Source: Candidatus Pullichristensenella avicola (GTDB lineage: Bacteria > Bacillota > Clostridia > Christensenellales > Aristaeellaceae). Taken from it: DNA of 53,259 nucleotides. Location: contig DVIA01000005.1 of the NCBI GenBank assembly GCA_018711655.1, positions 1 to 53,259 on the forward strand, written 5' to 3'. Each line of letters begins with the position of its first letter. The first letter of the stretch is position 1. The notes under the pieces are model-generated. The model ran no database searches. It was not told where the DNA came from and saw only the letters and a list, made by a program, of their open reading frames with translations. Below, piece after piece: positions 25,026-32,731 of this stretch. A program made the translations under genes and the position numbers.

Positions 25026-26507
25026 ATGGCTATGAGAAACAGCGCTTGCTATATCGGCATAGACCTGGGAACGACCAATCTCAAAGTCGCCCTGTACGAT
25101 GGCGATCTACGCCTGATCGCCCGCGAAAGCATGCCCGTGCGCTATCAGCGCGAGGGCGAATTTGTGGAATTTGACGCGGACGCCTATGTGGAGGACCTGC
25201 TCTGCCTCACCCATAAGACGCTGCGCGCCCACGGCGTAAACAACGTGGCGCAAATGGCGCTGACGGGCCAGGCGGAGTCCCTGGTGGTTCTGGGCGCGGA
25301 CGGACGGCCGCTGATGAACGCCATTTCCTGGATGGACGAGCGCTCCACGCAGGAATGCGCGCTGCTGGAAGAGCGCTTCCCCGCCGAGCGCGTCGAGGCC
25401 GTTACCGGGCAGGCCGCCGTATTGCCCACCTGGCCGGCCACGAAAATCCTCTGGCTGCGCCGCAACCGGCCGGAGATCTACGCCGCCGCGGCGAAATACA
25501 TGCTGCTCAAGGACTATGTCGTCTACCGCCTTTCGGGCCGCATGTGCGCAGACTGCTCCATCGCCACCTTCTCGCTCTATTTCGATATTTACCGGAAATG
25601 CTACTGGCAGGAAATGCTGGACGCCATCGGCGTGCGCGCCGATCAGCTTCCGCCGCTGGTGGAGCCGTGCACTGCGGCCGGCGCGCTGCTGGCGGAAACG
25701 GCGCGGCGGCTGGAAATCGCCCCCGGCGCCCAGGTCAACGTGGGCACATTGGACCACTTCGCCGGCATGATCGGCACGGGCAACGCGCGCGTGGGCGCGC
25801 TGACCCTCTCCACCGGCACGGTGATGGCCCTGGCGGCCATGTGCGCCGAACCGGCGCCGCGCAACAGCGGCATCGCCATGCACTACGGCTTTTTGCCGGA
25901 TACGCACGTCATGCTGCCCGTGGTGGAAAGCGGCGGCGTCAGCCTGGAATGGTTCCGCAACTGCTGCATGCCGGGCGTGGACTACGCGCGCATCAACGAA
26001 ACGCTGCTTGCGCGCGGCGAAAACACGCTGATCTTCCTGCCCTACATTGCCGGCGTAAACGCCCCGGAATTTGACCGCGACGCCGCCGGCGCCTTCTGCG
26101 GCCTGCGCCAAGAGCACGACGCCTTTGACATGGCCCGCGCCGTGATGGAGGGCGTGGCCTTCATCCTGCGCAAAAACTGCGAATACATCGCCGCCAAAGG
26201 CACGCATCTGCGCGAAATCCTCGCCACGGGCGGCGGTTCGAAAAGCCCCGTCTGGTGCCAGCTGCAGGCCGACATCACGGGCATTCCGGTGCTGGTGCCC
26301 GAAGAGCGCGAGGCCGCCTGCCTGGGCGCGGCCATGATCGCCGCCGTCGCCGACGGGCGTTTCCGCGACTTTGCCGAGGCCGCCGCGGCCTGCGTGCGCA
26401 TCGCCCGCCGCTACGAACCACGCCCCACGCCCGCGCAACAGCGGAAGTATCGCCGCTTCTGCCGCATTTACGAGGCGCTGCTGCCCAGAAATCTCGACAA
26501 CGATTGA
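25026..26507 (+). CDS. FGGY-family carbohydrate kinase
   Basis: 493 residues. The start ATG 25026 is chosen because the FGGY fold begins at once (YIGIDLGTTNLKVALYDGD, residues 9 onward). ATG 25032 is an alternative. Also visible are MALTGQAESLVVL, SWMDERS, VGTLDHFAGMIGTG with the likely catalytic Asp, LTLSTGTVMAL and the ATP-site ILATGGGSKSPVWCQLQADITGIPV. It is closest in appearance to xylulokinase and other pentulose/polyol kinases; the substrate is not decidable. It is the last gene of the unit. With the isomerase upstream it could phosphorylate a polyol or ketose. Confidence 0.9.
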   Translation: MAMRNSACYIGIDLGTTNLKVALYDGDLRLIARESMPVRYQREGEFVEFDADAYVEDLLCLTHKTLRAHGVNNVAQMALTGQAESLVVLGADGRPLMNAISWMDERSTQECALLEERFPAERVEAVTGQAAVLPTWPATKILWLRRNRPEIYAAAAKYMLLKDYVVYRLSGRMCADCSIATFSLYFDIYRKCYWQEMLDAIGVRADQLPPLVEPCTAAGALLAETARRLEIAPGAQVNVGTLDHFAGMIGTGNARVGALTLSTGTVMALAAMCAEPAPRNSGIAMHYGFLPDTHVMLPVVESGGVSLEWFRNCCMPGVDYARINETLLARGENTLIFLPYIAGVNAPEFDRDAAGAFCGLRQEHDAFDMARAVMEGVAFILRKNCEYIAAKGTHLREILATGGGSKSPVWCQLQADITGIPVLVPEEREAACLGAAMIAAVADGRFRDFAEAAAACVRIARRYEPRPTPAQQRKYRRFCRIYEALLPRNLDND

Positions 26508-26632
26508 TCCTCGCCGCCCCGGGCCGCGCAATCCGCCGCGGACGGGGCGGCGCAGCGTTCCAGGCCTGATCCCGCTGAAATCCGGTCGCGGGCAGGCGGT
26601 TTCCGACGGCTCAAAGCGCATGCGGGCGGCAG
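26508..26632. other. GC-rich spacer before the repeat array
   Basis: 125 bp with no gene and no terminator-like hairpin with a T run. A long open frame on each strand runs through the whole 26.5-27.4 kb region but changes protein reading from repeat to repeat and is judged non-coding. Confidence 0.5.
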
Positions 26633-27127
26633 CTTCCACAGCGCATCGCCCCGCGCCCCAAATCCGTGCGCGGCGCGGGCCGGCTTGCGGAGAGCGGGAA
26701 AGAGTCCTCGTTACAACCCGAACCGCGGGCGCTTTCCGCCTCCCCGGCGGGCGCGGCGGCAAACAGGTGCTTCGCTTCCACAGCGCATCGCCCTGCGCCC
26801 CAAATCCGTACACACGCGGGCTGGCTTGCGGAGAGCGGGAAAGAGCCCTCGTTACAACCCCCAACCCATGCGCGGCGCGAACCGCGGGCGCTTTCCGCCT
26901 TCCCAGCGGACGCAGACGGCAAACAGGTGCTTCGCTTCCACAGCGCATCGCCCCGCGCCCCAAATCCGTGCGCGGCGCGGGCCGGCTTGCGGAGAGCGGG
27001 AAAGAGCCCTCGTTCCAACCCGAACCGCGGGCACTTTCCGCCTTCCCAGCGGGCGCAGGCGGCAATCGGGCGCTTCGCTTCCACAGCGCATCGCCCCGCG
27101 CCCCAAATCCGTGCACACGCGGGCTGG
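26633..27127. repeat. Tandem array of 142-160-bp units (3.3 copies)
   Basis: Units start with CTTCCACAGCGCATCGCC at 26633, 26775, 26935 and 27078 (periods 142, 160 and 143 bp). The 160-bp unit carries an insertion of about 18 bp near 26860-26880. Shared landmarks are CGCCCCAAATCCGT, GGCTTGCGGAGAGCGGG, CGAACCGCGGGC and CAAACAGGTGCTTCG. Copies differ by scattered substitutions, so the array is not a recent duplication. Confidence 0.9.
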
Positions 27128-27139
27128 CGCAGGGCCGTG

Positions 27140-27230
27140 CTTCCCCAACGCGCGCGCGGGCGCAACTTATAGGTGGCCGGGGTAAGGCTCCCGGCGCATC
27201 TCCGCTTCCCCAACGCGCGCGGGCGCAACG
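27140..27230. repeat. Short direct repeat after the array
   Basis: GCTTCCCCAACGCGCGCG followed by GGCGCAAC occurs at about 27139-27165 and again at about 27204-27229, with 2 bp difference in length. Confidence 0.6.
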
Positions 27231-27425
27231 CCGCGCTCCGCCGTTTCCATTCCAATCCCCGCCAGCAGCGGACGACGCTTCCGGCGATCCATCGCAGCCC
27301 CGCCGTCTCCGTTTTTCCTGCGGCACAGCGCTTCTTTCGGCGCCGCGCGTTGCGTTGGATCCCCCTTCCGGCGGATCCAACGCGCGGGACCGTTTCATTT
27401 CCGGCACGCAAAGGAGGGACAAACC

Positions 27426-29018
27426 ATGTTTGACGCCGTCATCCGCAACGGCATCGTCGTAGACGGCACGCGCGCGAAGCCGTTTGCCGCGTGCGTCTAT
27501 CTCCAAAACGGCAAAATCGCCGAAATCACCGCCGAGGAGGGCCTGCCCGCACGCGCGATATACGACGCGGCAGGGCACATCGTCGCCCCCGGCTTTGTGG
27601 ATATCCACAGCCATTCGGACGTCTCCTATCTCGTCACGCCCACCCTGGAAGCCAAACTCATCGGCGGCGTGACGTTTGAACTGGTGGGCCAGTGCGGCAT
27701 ATCGCCCATTCCCACCTGCGCGCGCAACCTGGAAGCCACGCTGCTCAACCAGTCCAGCGTGCTTCCCGTTTCCGAACTCAGCCCCGAAACCTTTCCCGCG
27801 CGCGACGTAAGCGGCTATATCGAAGCTGTCCGCCGCCGCGGCGTTTCCATCAATCTGGGCGCGATGGTCGGCCACGGCACGCTGCGCAGCTATGTGGTCG
27901 GCTGGGATATGCGGCCGCTGACCCCGGCGGAACTGGAGGAAATGTGCGATCTGCTCGACCGCATGCTGGCGCAGGGCGCGGCGGGCGTCTCGCTGGGGCT
28001 GATCTATCCGCCGGGAAGCTGCTGCGATACGGCGGAGATCGAGGCGCTGGCGCGCGTGGTGGCGCGGCGCGGCAAGCTTCTGGCGGTGCACATGCGCAAC
28101 GAAAACAAAGGCGTGTTCGACGCCCTGGACGAAATGGTGGGCGTAGCCCTGCGCACGGGCGTGAAGCTGGAAATTTCCCACCTTAAACTGATGGGCCGCC
28201 CGCAGTGGGGCCGCGCGGACGAACTGCTGGCAAAGATCGACCTGGCCCGCGCGCACGGCGCGCGCATCCATTGCGATCAGTATCCTTACACCTCCTCCTC
28301 TTCCGCGCTGACCTCCTGCTTCCCGCGCTGGGTCATGGACGGCGGCTACGCGGCGCTGGTGGAGCGGCTGCGCGACGACGCAACCTTTGCGCGCATCGTC
28401 GAAGGCGGCCTGCCCACCATGTACGACCGCTGCGATCCGGAGGATATCACCATTTCCAGCATGCCGCTGGCAGACCGGCCCGATTGCCTGGGCAAATCGC
28501 TGCCGCAGATCGCCGAAAGCATGGGCCTGCCGCTGCTGGAGGGCGTTCGCCGTCTGCTCATCGAATGCGGCGGGCGCGTGCAGTGCCTGTACAAATGCAT
28601 GGACGAAGGCGACCTTCTGCGCATCATGGCGCGCCGCGATATCTGCACCTGTTCAGACGGCGCGGCCTACGACCTGCACCGCTCCTTCGGAAAGCAGCAC
28701 CCGCGCTACACCGGTTCCTTCCCGCGCTTTCTACGCCTGGCGCGCGAAAAGCGGCTGATGCCGCTGGAGGACGCAGTCTACAAAATCACGGGGCTGCCCG
28801 CCGCGCTGATGGGCGCGGACGACCGCTTCGGTCGCATCCGCCCCGGCCTGGACGCCACGCTGACCGTGTTCGACGCTGAAACGATCGCCGACCGCGCCAC
28901 CTATGCGGAACCAACCCTCCCGCCCGTGGGCATCGACTTTGTGCTGGTCAACGGCGAACTGGTGCTGGATCACGGGCGGTTTACCGGCAACCGCCCCGGC
29001 AGGGTGTTTGCGCTGTAA
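27426..29018 (+). CDS. D-aminoacylase (N-acyl-D-amino-acid deacylase)
   Basis: 530 residues from ATG 27426, with AAAGGAGG 7 nt or more upstream. An amidohydrolase-superfamily enzyme of the D-aminoacylase type: His61 and His63 in DIHSHSD, the bridging Cys90 in VGQCGISP, His222 in VHMRNE, His252 in ISHLK and Asp411 in CSDGAAYD, then HPRYTGSFPRFLR. These match the zinc site and catalytic residues known for Alcaligenes D-aminoacylase. It hydrolyses N-acyl-D-amino acids to fatty or acetic acid and D-amino acid in the cytoplasm. It opens the hydrolase island and is followed by an MFS transporter gene. Confidence 0.92.
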   Translation: MFDAVIRNGIVVDGTRAKPFAACVYLQNGKIAEITAEEGLPARAIYDAAGHIVAPGFVDIHSHSDVSYLVTPTLEAKLIGGVTFELVGQCGISPIPTCARNLEATLLNQSSVLPVSELSPETFPARDVSGYIEAVRRRGVSINLGAMVGHGTLRSYVVGWDMRPLTPAELEEMCDLLDRMLAQGAAGVSLGLIYPPGSCCDTAEIEALARVVARRGKLLAVHMRNENKGVFDALDEMVGVALRTGVKLEISHLKLMGRPQWGRADELLAKIDLARAHGARIHCDQYPYTSSSSALTSCFPRWVMDGGYAALVERLRDDATFARIVEGGLPTMYDRCDPEDITISSMPLADRPDCLGKSLPQIAESMGLPLLEGVRRLLIECGGRVQCLYKCMDEGDLLRIMARRDICTCSDGAAYDLHRSFGKQHPRYTGSFPRFLRLAREKRLMPLEDAVYKITGLPAALMGADDRFGRIRPGLDATLTVFDAETIADRATYAEPTLPPVGIDFVLVNGELVLDHGRFTGNRPGRVFAL

Positions 29019-29305
29019 AAAAGAAGCGCCGCCGCGCAGGTATCGCATGGGCCGCCTGCGCCGAAGCCGGCGGCGCGAACGGGCGCCGTCAACGGCGGTC
29101 CGCGCGCCGCTGCCGCCCCGTCACGACGCTTCAATGCCGGCGCGGAAACGCCGATCAACCGCGCCGCATGCGTTTCCGGGCAAAGCGCTTCGCCTTCTCT
29201 TCGGGCCGGCAGGGCGCTTTGTCCGAAAATTTTGCAAAGATTTTCCCGATATTGTTGCGGAAAAATTTCGCACTTTTCAGGTGCAAAGTTTGTGGAATCG
29301 GCCAC
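29019..29305. other. Intergenic region with AT-rich operator-like sites
   Basis: The first 200 bp are GC-rich with no gene or terminator seen. From 29220 it becomes AT-rich and holds GAAAATTT-type dyads upstream of the transporter promoter (29223-29235 and 29257-29271). Confidence 0.5.
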
Positions 29306-29334
29306 TTGTTCCCGTGCATGTTTTGGCCTATAAT
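29306..29334 (+). promoter_or_regulatory. Promoter of the MFS transporter gene
   Basis: TTGTTC (29306-29311), 17 bp and TATAAT (29329-29334). The leader to ATG 29457 is about 115 nt. Confidence 0.65.
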
Positions 29335-29379
29335 ATGTTTGTAATCACCATTGCAGCACAACGCACGCCGGCTTCGCCC

Positions 29380-29396
29380 TTCGGAAAATTTCCGAA
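29380..29396. promoter_or_regulatory. 17-bp perfect palindrome in the MFS leader
   Basis: TTCGGAAA-A-TTTCCGAA, 46 bp downstream of the -10 box. Related sites occur at 29257-29271 and 29223-29235. It is a candidate repressor site. Confidence 0.5.
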
Positions 29397-29456
29397 AACC
29401 GTTCCTGCTATTCAAAATTGTACCGATTGTTTTCCGAAAAACTGGAGGATACATTT

Positions 29457-30731
29457 ATGCAAAAGCGTCTGGAAAATACCGACGCAGTCCCCAATGGCGA
29501 ACGAGGAAGCGCGCGCGGCTGGATAACTGTCGCGGCGCTGTTTTTGATGGTATTTGTCTGCCTGGGGTTCTGCAGTTCCAACCGCAGCATCTACCTCGCC
29601 GCAATCACGGAGGCGTTGGGCATTCCGCGCAGCCTGTTCTCCATTACCGACAGTTGCCGCTATGTGACCACGGCGATCGTCAACCTCTTTTTCGGCGCGC
29701 TGATCAGCCGCTTCGGCGTCAAACCGATGATCGCCGCCGGCTTCGGCGCGCTGATTGTTTCCACGCTGCTGTTTTCGCTGGCAGAGCACGTCTATGTGTT
29801 CTACTTGGGCGGCGTGTTCCTGGGGCTGGGCATGAGCTGGACGACGACGACGATGGTCGGTTCGGTCGTCCACCGCCGCTGGCCGGAGCACTCGGGCAAG
29901 ATCATGGGGCTGGTGTTGGCCTCCAACGGCATCGGCGCGGCGGTGGCCACGCAGATCGTCTCGCCCATCATCTACCAGGAGGGCGATCCCTTCGGCTATC
30001 GCGACGCCTACCGCCTGGTGGCGCTGATCCTGGCGGTCACGGCGGCGGCGGTGCTGCTTTTGTTCCGTGGAAAAGACGCGCCCGCGCGTCCGGCCGCACG
30101 CCGTCGCCCCGAAGGCGGCGCGCGATGCGGCGATCTTTTCCGGCAGCCCGTCTTTTGCTGCGCCGCCGCAGGCGTGTTCCTCACGGGCATGGCGTTGCAG
30201 GGCGTAACGGGCGTAAGCGCGGCGCACATGCGCGATGTCGGGCTGGATCCCGCCTATGTCGCCATCGTGGTCAGCGCGCATTCCCTGGCGCTGACGGGCT
30301 TTAAATTCCTGAGCGGGCTGCTGCACGACCGCTTTGGCCTGCGCGTTTCCATGCTGGTCAGTCACGTCGCCGCCGTGCTGGCCTTCCTCCTGCTGGCGGT
30401 GCTGACAGATTCCGCGGCGGGCCGCGTCATGGCCATGGCCTACGCGTTGCTTTCCTCGCTGGCGCTGCCGCTGGAGACGATCATGCTGCCGCTGATCGCC
30501 GGCGATCTGTTCGACAACCGCGCCTACGACAAAATGCTGGGCGTCATGGTATCGGTCAACACGGCGGGCTACGCCATCGGCGCGCCGCTGATCAACTGGT
30601 CTTACGACGCCGTGGGCTCCTATACGCCGATGCTGCTGGCGCTCAGCGCCCTCATCGTCGCCGTGACGGTGATGTTCCAGCTGGTGGTTCGCGCCGCCGA
30701 GCGCAGAAAAAGCGCCCGCGAAAACGCCTGA
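29457..30731 (+). CDS. MFS transporter (OFA/monocarboxylate-like)
   Basis: 424 residues from ATG 29457, 8 nt after CTGGAGG. Twelve membrane segments are expected; clear ones include ITVAALFLMVFVCLGFC, AIVNLFFGALISRFG and MIAAGFGALIVSTLLFSLA, with a central hydrophilic loop (GKDAPARPAARRRPEGG). The conserved RFGVKP motif follows helix 2 and RFGLRV follows helix 8. It resembles oxalate/formate-type antiporters and is paralogous to the product of 48164-49444. Beside the D-aminoacylase gene it may import N-acyl amino acids or export a product. Confidence 0.88.
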   Translation: MQKRLENTDAVPNGERGSARGWITVAALFLMVFVCLGFCSSNRSIYLAAITEALGIPRSLFSITDSCRYVTTAIVNLFFGALISRFGVKPMIAAGFGALIVSTLLFSLAEHVYVFYLGGVFLGLGMSWTTTTMVGSVVHRRWPEHSGKIMGLVLASNGIGAAVATQIVSPIIYQEGDPFGYRDAYRLVALILAVTAAAVLLLFRGKDAPARPAARRRPEGGARCGDLFRQPVFCCAAAGVFLTGMALQGVTGVSAAHMRDVGLDPAYVAIVVSAHSLALTGFKFLSGLLHDRFGLRVSMLVSHVAAVLAFLLLAVLTDSAAGRVMAMAYALLSSLALPLETIMLPLIAGDLFDNRAYDKMLGVMVSVNTAGYAIGAPLINWSYDAVGSYTPMLLALSALIVAVTVMFQLVVRAAERRKSARENA

Positions 30732-30768
30732 AACGCGGCTTCTCCCTCCGTAGGGACGTCCAAATATG

Positions 30769-30803
30769 AAGCCCTCCGCGCCATCCTCGATCGCGGAGGG
30801 CTT
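30769..30803 (+). terminator. Terminator-like hairpin after the MFS gene
   Basis: AAGCCCTCCGCG at 30769-30780 pairs perfectly over 12 bp with CGCGGAGGGCTT at 30792-30803, with an 11-nt loop. There is no T run, so termination strength is uncertain. The 3' arm lies inside the first 62-bp repeat unit. Confidence 0.5.
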
Positions 30804-30930
30804 GGTGATATGGCGCCCATCCGGGCGTGAGACACAGGAGCGCCATCCTCGATCGCGGAGGGTTTGGTGGCATGGCGCCCATCCGGGCGTGAGACACAGG
30901 AGCGCCATCCTCGATCGCGGAGGACTTGGT
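30778..30930. repeat. 62-bp tandem repeat (2.5 copies)
   Basis: Units start GCGCCATCCTCGATCGCGGA at 30778, 30840 and 30902, a constant 62-bp period. Two copies are complete and nearly identical, sharing GGCGCCCATCCGGGCGTGAG; the third is cut at about 30930. It lies in the convergent region between the MFS and ceramidase-like genes. Confidence 0.92.
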
Positions 30931-31095
30931 CCTCCTGCCGGCAGGAAAAGCCGGCGATCGACGATGCAACCGCAGCCAAGCGCATGCGCGCGGCAACCGC
31001 CCCGCCGCCGGCCCTCGCGAAGAAGCGATTTCACACCCCGACCGCGGCGAAAGCGCATAGCCGAAAGCCGCTCCGCCGCGGCAGAAGCCCCATCC

Positions 31096-31190
31096 TGGCA
31101 AAAACCCTCCCGGCAAAACCTCCCGGCAAAAACCCTCCCGGCAAAACCTCCCGGCAAAAACCTCCCGGCAAAAACCTCCCGGCAAAAACG
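31096..31190. repeat. 13-15-bp tandem repeat (7 copies)
   Basis: Seven copies of (C)GGCAAAAACC(C)TCC, varying by one A and one C. On the minus strand each unit reads CCGGGAGGTTTTTG, so the array is a ladder of T runs just past the terminator of the ceramidase-like gene. Confidence 0.9.
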
Positions 31191-31230
31191 CGGCGCTTCT
31201 CCGCGCCGGATCGCCCGGAGAAGCGCCGCG
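31183..31230 (-). terminator. Strong intrinsic terminator of the ceramidase-like gene
   Basis: A 15-bp perfect stem (31189-31203 with 31216-31230) and 12-nt loop. On the minus strand it is followed by TTTTTG, which belongs to the first unit of the 13-15-bp array. Confidence 0.88.
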
Positions 31231-31244
31231 TCGCCGCCAAGCGC

Positions 31245-32708
31245 CTAGTTTTCAAACAGCGCGTCCATGGCCGCCAGCGTTTTTTCCACCAGCTCGTCGC
31301 CGCCCTCGGGCCCGACCGTGGTGGAAACGGGCTTGGAGCCATAGCTGCCGCCCTCAACAGCCGCGCGCGTGGGCAGATAGCCGCCGCGGGCGTTGGAGGA
31401 AAGCTGGATGATGAACGCCTGACGCGCCTTGCAGCGCGCCTTCATGCGGAAACTGTAATCCACATACAATTCAAACGGATTGGTGGCGAACACCGCGCCG
31501 CCGATGCGGAATACGAACACCGGGAAGCGGAAACGCACGCTCTGTTTCTGCAATTCCCAGCGGTTGATATAGCCGACGTCCTCGAAACAGCGAATCATTT
31601 CGGCCTCGGGCATCTTCGCGCCCGCATACCTGGCCTTCACCGCGTCGATGCGCGCCTTTGCGGCCAGAACGTCCGCTTCGTCCACGGTGCGCAGCGCCAC
31701 GTCCATTTCAAAGGCATTTGCGCGGAACACGGGACGGCTTTCGCGGTAATTGCGCGCCTTTTCGTAGCCGCGCAGCACCGCGTCGCGGATGCGCAGGCCG
31801 ATATCGCGGCATTCCTGCAGCATGTCAAAATTGCGCCAGACCTCCGTCTCCTGCGCGTTCCATACGCTCAGTTCGCGCTCGTTGTCCTTGGAGATGCGCA
31901 CCAGGTCCAGGGGGTTCTGGTCGCCCGCCGCGCCGCACAGGGGAAGAATGTACACCTCGCCCATCGCCTCGCGGATGCGGGCGCGCGCCTCGCCCCAGTA
32001 GTCGGCGGAAATGAAGTTGTGCAGTTCGTACACCTGCGAAGGGCAGGGGATGCACACGGCCATGCCGGTGAGGCGCCCCTGCGCGTCCCAGGTATAGAGC
32101 ATATCGGCGGCGTGGTCAGAGCAGTCCTCAAAACCGAGGAAGTTCTCCTGCGAACAGGTTCCGTACATGCGCGTTTCCCGCTTGCCGTTCACCAGAAACT
32201 GCGGGCGGCGGCAAAAGGCCACGGCGGCGTAATCGTGCGCCAGGGCCACGCTGCCGGGCGCGCGGCCGGCCCAGGCGTCCTCAATGAGCGCGACGATCTT
32301 CCCGATGAAAAACTCGGCCAGTTCCTCGCCCTTGAGGATGTTTTCCGGCTCCTCGGGTTCGGGACAGAGGTCGCCCAGCACGCTTTTAAAAAACATATCC
32401 AGTGTAACATTTTCGCCATACATGCTGGAATTGTGGGTGTGGATGACGTTAAATACCACGCGGGAAGTATCCAGCCCTTCGACGCGAAGCCGCGCAAGAA
32501 TCTGCGGAATGTGCTGCACGGGCACGGAGGCCATGTCCAGCGAAACCAGCGTCATCTGCGTTTCGCCATTGTCCAGCGCCAGGCAGGTGGCGGTGAGGGG
32601 ATCGTGCACATAGGAGGAAATGCGCGAATACAGCTGGCCAATAACGTATACGGGCCGATCGGGCGTGATATCGGTCTGCGCCCAACCGATTTTGAGGGGT
32701 GCGTTCAT
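31245..32708 (-). CDS. Cytoplasmic neutral-ceramidase-like protein (paralogue 1)
   Basis: 487 residues from ATG 32708 with AGGAGG upstream. It matches the neutral/alkaline ceramidase layout: IGWAQTDITP at the N-terminus, the zinc motif VIHTHNS (His90, His92), the GAAGDQNPLD loop, FATNPFELYVDY and GGYLPT near the C-terminus. Secreted ceramidases cleave N-acyl-sphingosine and use a Ser in the loop written here as GDQNP, where Asn replaces it. There is no signal peptide, so the substrate must be inside the cell. It lies 23 bp downstream of an M20D amidohydrolase gene on the same strand. An amidase acting on an N-acyl compound is plausible, but function is unproven. Confidence 0.75.
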   Translation of the reverse strand: MNAPLKIGWAQTDITPDRPVYVIGQLYSRISSYVHDPLTATCLALDNGETQMTLVSLDMASVPVQHIPQILARLRVEGLDTSRVVFNVIHTHNSSMYGENVTLDMFFKSVLGDLCPEPEEPENILKGEELAEFFIGKIVALIEDAWAGRAPGSVALAHDYAAVAFCRRPQFLVNGKRETRMYGTCSQENFLGFEDCSDHAADMLYTWDAQGRLTGMAVCIPCPSQVYELHNFISADYWGEARARIREAMGEVYILPLCGAAGDQNPLDLVRISKDNERELSVWNAQETEVWRNFDMLQECRDIGLRIRDAVLRGYEKARNYRESRPVFRANAFEMDVALRTVDEADVLAAKARIDAVKARYAGAKMPEAEMIRCFEDVGYINRWELQKQSVRFRFPVFVFRIGGAVFATNPFELYVDYSFRMKARCKARQAFIIQLSSNARGGYLPTRAAVEGGSYGSKPVSTTVGPEGGDELVEKTLAAMDALFEN

Positions 32709-32731
32709 GGTCTGTGCCTCCTTTTCTGCAA

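Noticed and set aside
26633-27127. Possible CRISPR array
   Set aside because: The units are contiguous and near-identical over their whole length with no unique spacers, and no cas genes are present. The same applies to the arrays at 30778 and 51074.
25107-28271. A 1054-codon open frame on the minus strand
   Set aside because: It runs antisense to the FGGY kinase, through the repeat array and antisense to the D-aminoacylase. Its composition is Arg/Ala/Gly-rich with no domain. It is an effect of high GC and plus-strand codon bias.
29412-31157. A 581-codon minus-strand frame over the MFS gene and repeats
   Set aside because: It is antisense to a clear transporter gene and passes through tandem repeats. 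No ribosome site.
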